Part shown: one piece after another, positions 63,228 to 64,000 of the stretch | Numbering within the stretch: the stretch's first letter is position 1 | How the letters are laid out: each line of letters begins with the position of its first letter | From: JBALVT01 sp045110675 | Lineage (GTDB): Bacteria; Pseudomonadota; Gammaproteobacteria; Pseudomonadales; Halieaceae | Direction: 5' to 3' | Length of the DNA: 64,000 nt | Assembly (NCBI GenBank): GCA_045110675.1 | Contig: JBGCGJ010000060.1 | Coordinates: 39,838 to 103,837, forward strand | Notes under the pieces: generated by a model | What the model saw: only the letters and a program-made list of their open reading frames with translations | Database searches by the model: none | Told to the model about the DNA's origin: nothing | Made by a program: the position numbers and the translations under genes

Positions 63228-63347
63228 ATGCGGTGCCGCTGCGACGTTTTATCTCATTGGTCTGCCTACGAGACAGAGGTGGCTGGTATGTCACAAACTA
63301 GTTATCGACAGCATTAGAGTAATGTTTAGTACAAATCTGCTTGCTGA

Positions 63348-63614
63348 ATGAGGCATTACCTGCGGCGAGCTGTTGATCAGGATGAAGAGGTCGCTGATGT
63401 GTATCTCCAATCGAAGCGGGATGGCGCAGCAGCTTACGGGACCAAAGTCGCAGACAAGTTGTCTGAGCTTTTTGAAGAAGAGGAAGGAGAATATGGCGCT
63501 GCACTGGAGCTTATAGAAGACTTGATCCAGAAGCTCGATGTGAAAGGCTCGACGTATCAGACCTCCGATCACTATGATGAACTAGACATAGACGTTTGGG
63601 CTCTTCATCATTAA
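63348..63614 (+). CDS. Small charged protein of unknown function
   Basis: 88 residues, very acidic (FEEEEGEYGAALELIEDLI), probably helical. No family recognised and no clear RBS. Coding-like composition and lack of a competing gene support it moderately. Confidence 0.4.
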   Translation: MRHYLRRAVDQDEEVADVYLQSKRDGAAAYGTKVADKLSELFEEEEGEYGAALELIEDLIQKLDVKGSTYQTSDHYDELDIDVWALHH

Positions 63615-63718
63615 CGGGGGACGCCGGCATTCATTAAACTGATATTACGAAGATCGTTTAATGGAGAGAACACCGATGTCCCACGCAGGAATGATTAAAG
63701 GTATATCTGGGCCGGACC

Positions 63719-64000
63719 TCATTCGATTTCATCATCCAGCAAGGGCTCATTGACGTAATCCAGCACCATGCTGTGTACTTCCAGATCGCACCAATTTTTT
63801 CATAGTTCCAAGGTACGATCCTGGGGCCATAGCCCAGATTCTGTGTACCACTCGCCCAGGATATTCTCGAACAATTGCACGTAGTATCCCTCCAGCCAGC
63901 TTTCGAATTCTTCGCTAGCATACTCATGAATGAGATAAGCGGGCGAGTCTTCATTGGCGTCCTCAAGCGTGATCCGGTGTCCGGCGGGCTTTGGGTCGGC
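63719..64000 (-). pseudogene. C-terminal part of an unknown gene with an in-frame stop
   Basis: The minus strand from the window edge reads 66 sense codons (with HEYASEEFESWLEGYYVQLF), a TGA at 63800-63802, then in the same frame 26 more codons (KNWCDLEVHSMVLDYVNEPL...) and a TGA at 63719. The second part looks like genuine protein. Either a nonsense mutation shortened the protein by 27 residues or the gene truly ends at the first stop. The N-terminus is outside the window; no family recognised. Confidence 0.45.

Noticed and set aside
63658..63966. 102-codon minus-strand frame at the right end
   Set aside because: Its composition is random-looking (many Trp, Cys, Arg), while another frame of the same strand gives a convincing acidic protein end.

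Overview
The window reads as chromosomal DNA of a marine-type, heterotrophic gammaproteobacterium, probably an oligotroph of the Cellvibrionales/Halieaceae/Spongiibacteraceae kind. This is inferred from gene content: Xanthomonas/OM60-style TonB-dependent receptors, several sulfatases, CoA-dependent acid catabolism, a P450, a PEP-CTERM protein, GGDEF proteins, and an NH3-dependent NadE of the enterobacterial type. I see no rRNA, intact tRNA, CRISPR, transposase or phage gene. Gene density is high and most starts have recognisable Shine-Dalgarno sites.

Layout. 0-9.5 kb: an MFS carrier cut by the window edge, a SnoaL-like/DapB-like pair, a large TonB receptor with a methyltransferase, a DUF2799 lipoprotein, nadE and a thioesterase. 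9.5-11 kb: a GAF-GGDEF diguanylate cyclase and a GAF-only paralogue. 11-15 kb: three consecutive, unrelated-looking 2-oxoglutarate/Fe(II) oxygenases (one fused to TPRs) and an unknown protein. 15-20.5 kb: DUF711, a luciferase-like oxidoreductase, a 59-residue membrane protein, an RNA methyltransferase, an NmrA-like protein and threonine aldolase. 20.7-23.6 kb: acyl-CoA ligase and CaiB/BaiF CoA-transferase.

23.6-52 kb is the most coherent part. An exported ADP-ribosylglycohydrolase-like protein starts an rbs-type operon (lipoprotein binding protein, ATPase, permease, ribokinase). Next to it are an exported Tat-lipoprotein nucleoside hydrolase, a sulfatase and a TonB receptor. Then follow a class II cyclic-nucleotide phosphodiesterase lipoprotein beside a CYTH (class IV adenylate-cyclase-like) protein, a divergent adenosylhomocysteinase homologue, a PhoD phosphatase, a 5'-nucleotidase-family protein with a second sulfatase and, further on, an SDR-SDR-CNT nucleoside-transporter operon. 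Read together, these make a plausible envelope route from extracellular (cyclic) nucleotides or ADP-ribosides to phosphate, nucleobase and ribose 5-phosphate. The route is my inference; the individual families are well supported.

52-64 kb: a third sulfatase, PaaI-like thioesterase, crotonase and P450. Then comes a 5.25 kb segment flanked by roughly 150-bp direct repeats that carry the 3' half of a CAT-anticodon tRNA; inside are a PEP-CTERM protein, an aldehyde dehydrogenase with its TetR repressor (with a clear operator/promoter), a DUF3127 SSB-like protein and an HSL-type hydrolase. The window ends with a second GGDEF protein, a small charged protein and a gene fragment with an in-frame stop. 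A second direct-repeat pair, a copy of the nadE 5' end, brackets 3.2-7.8 kb.
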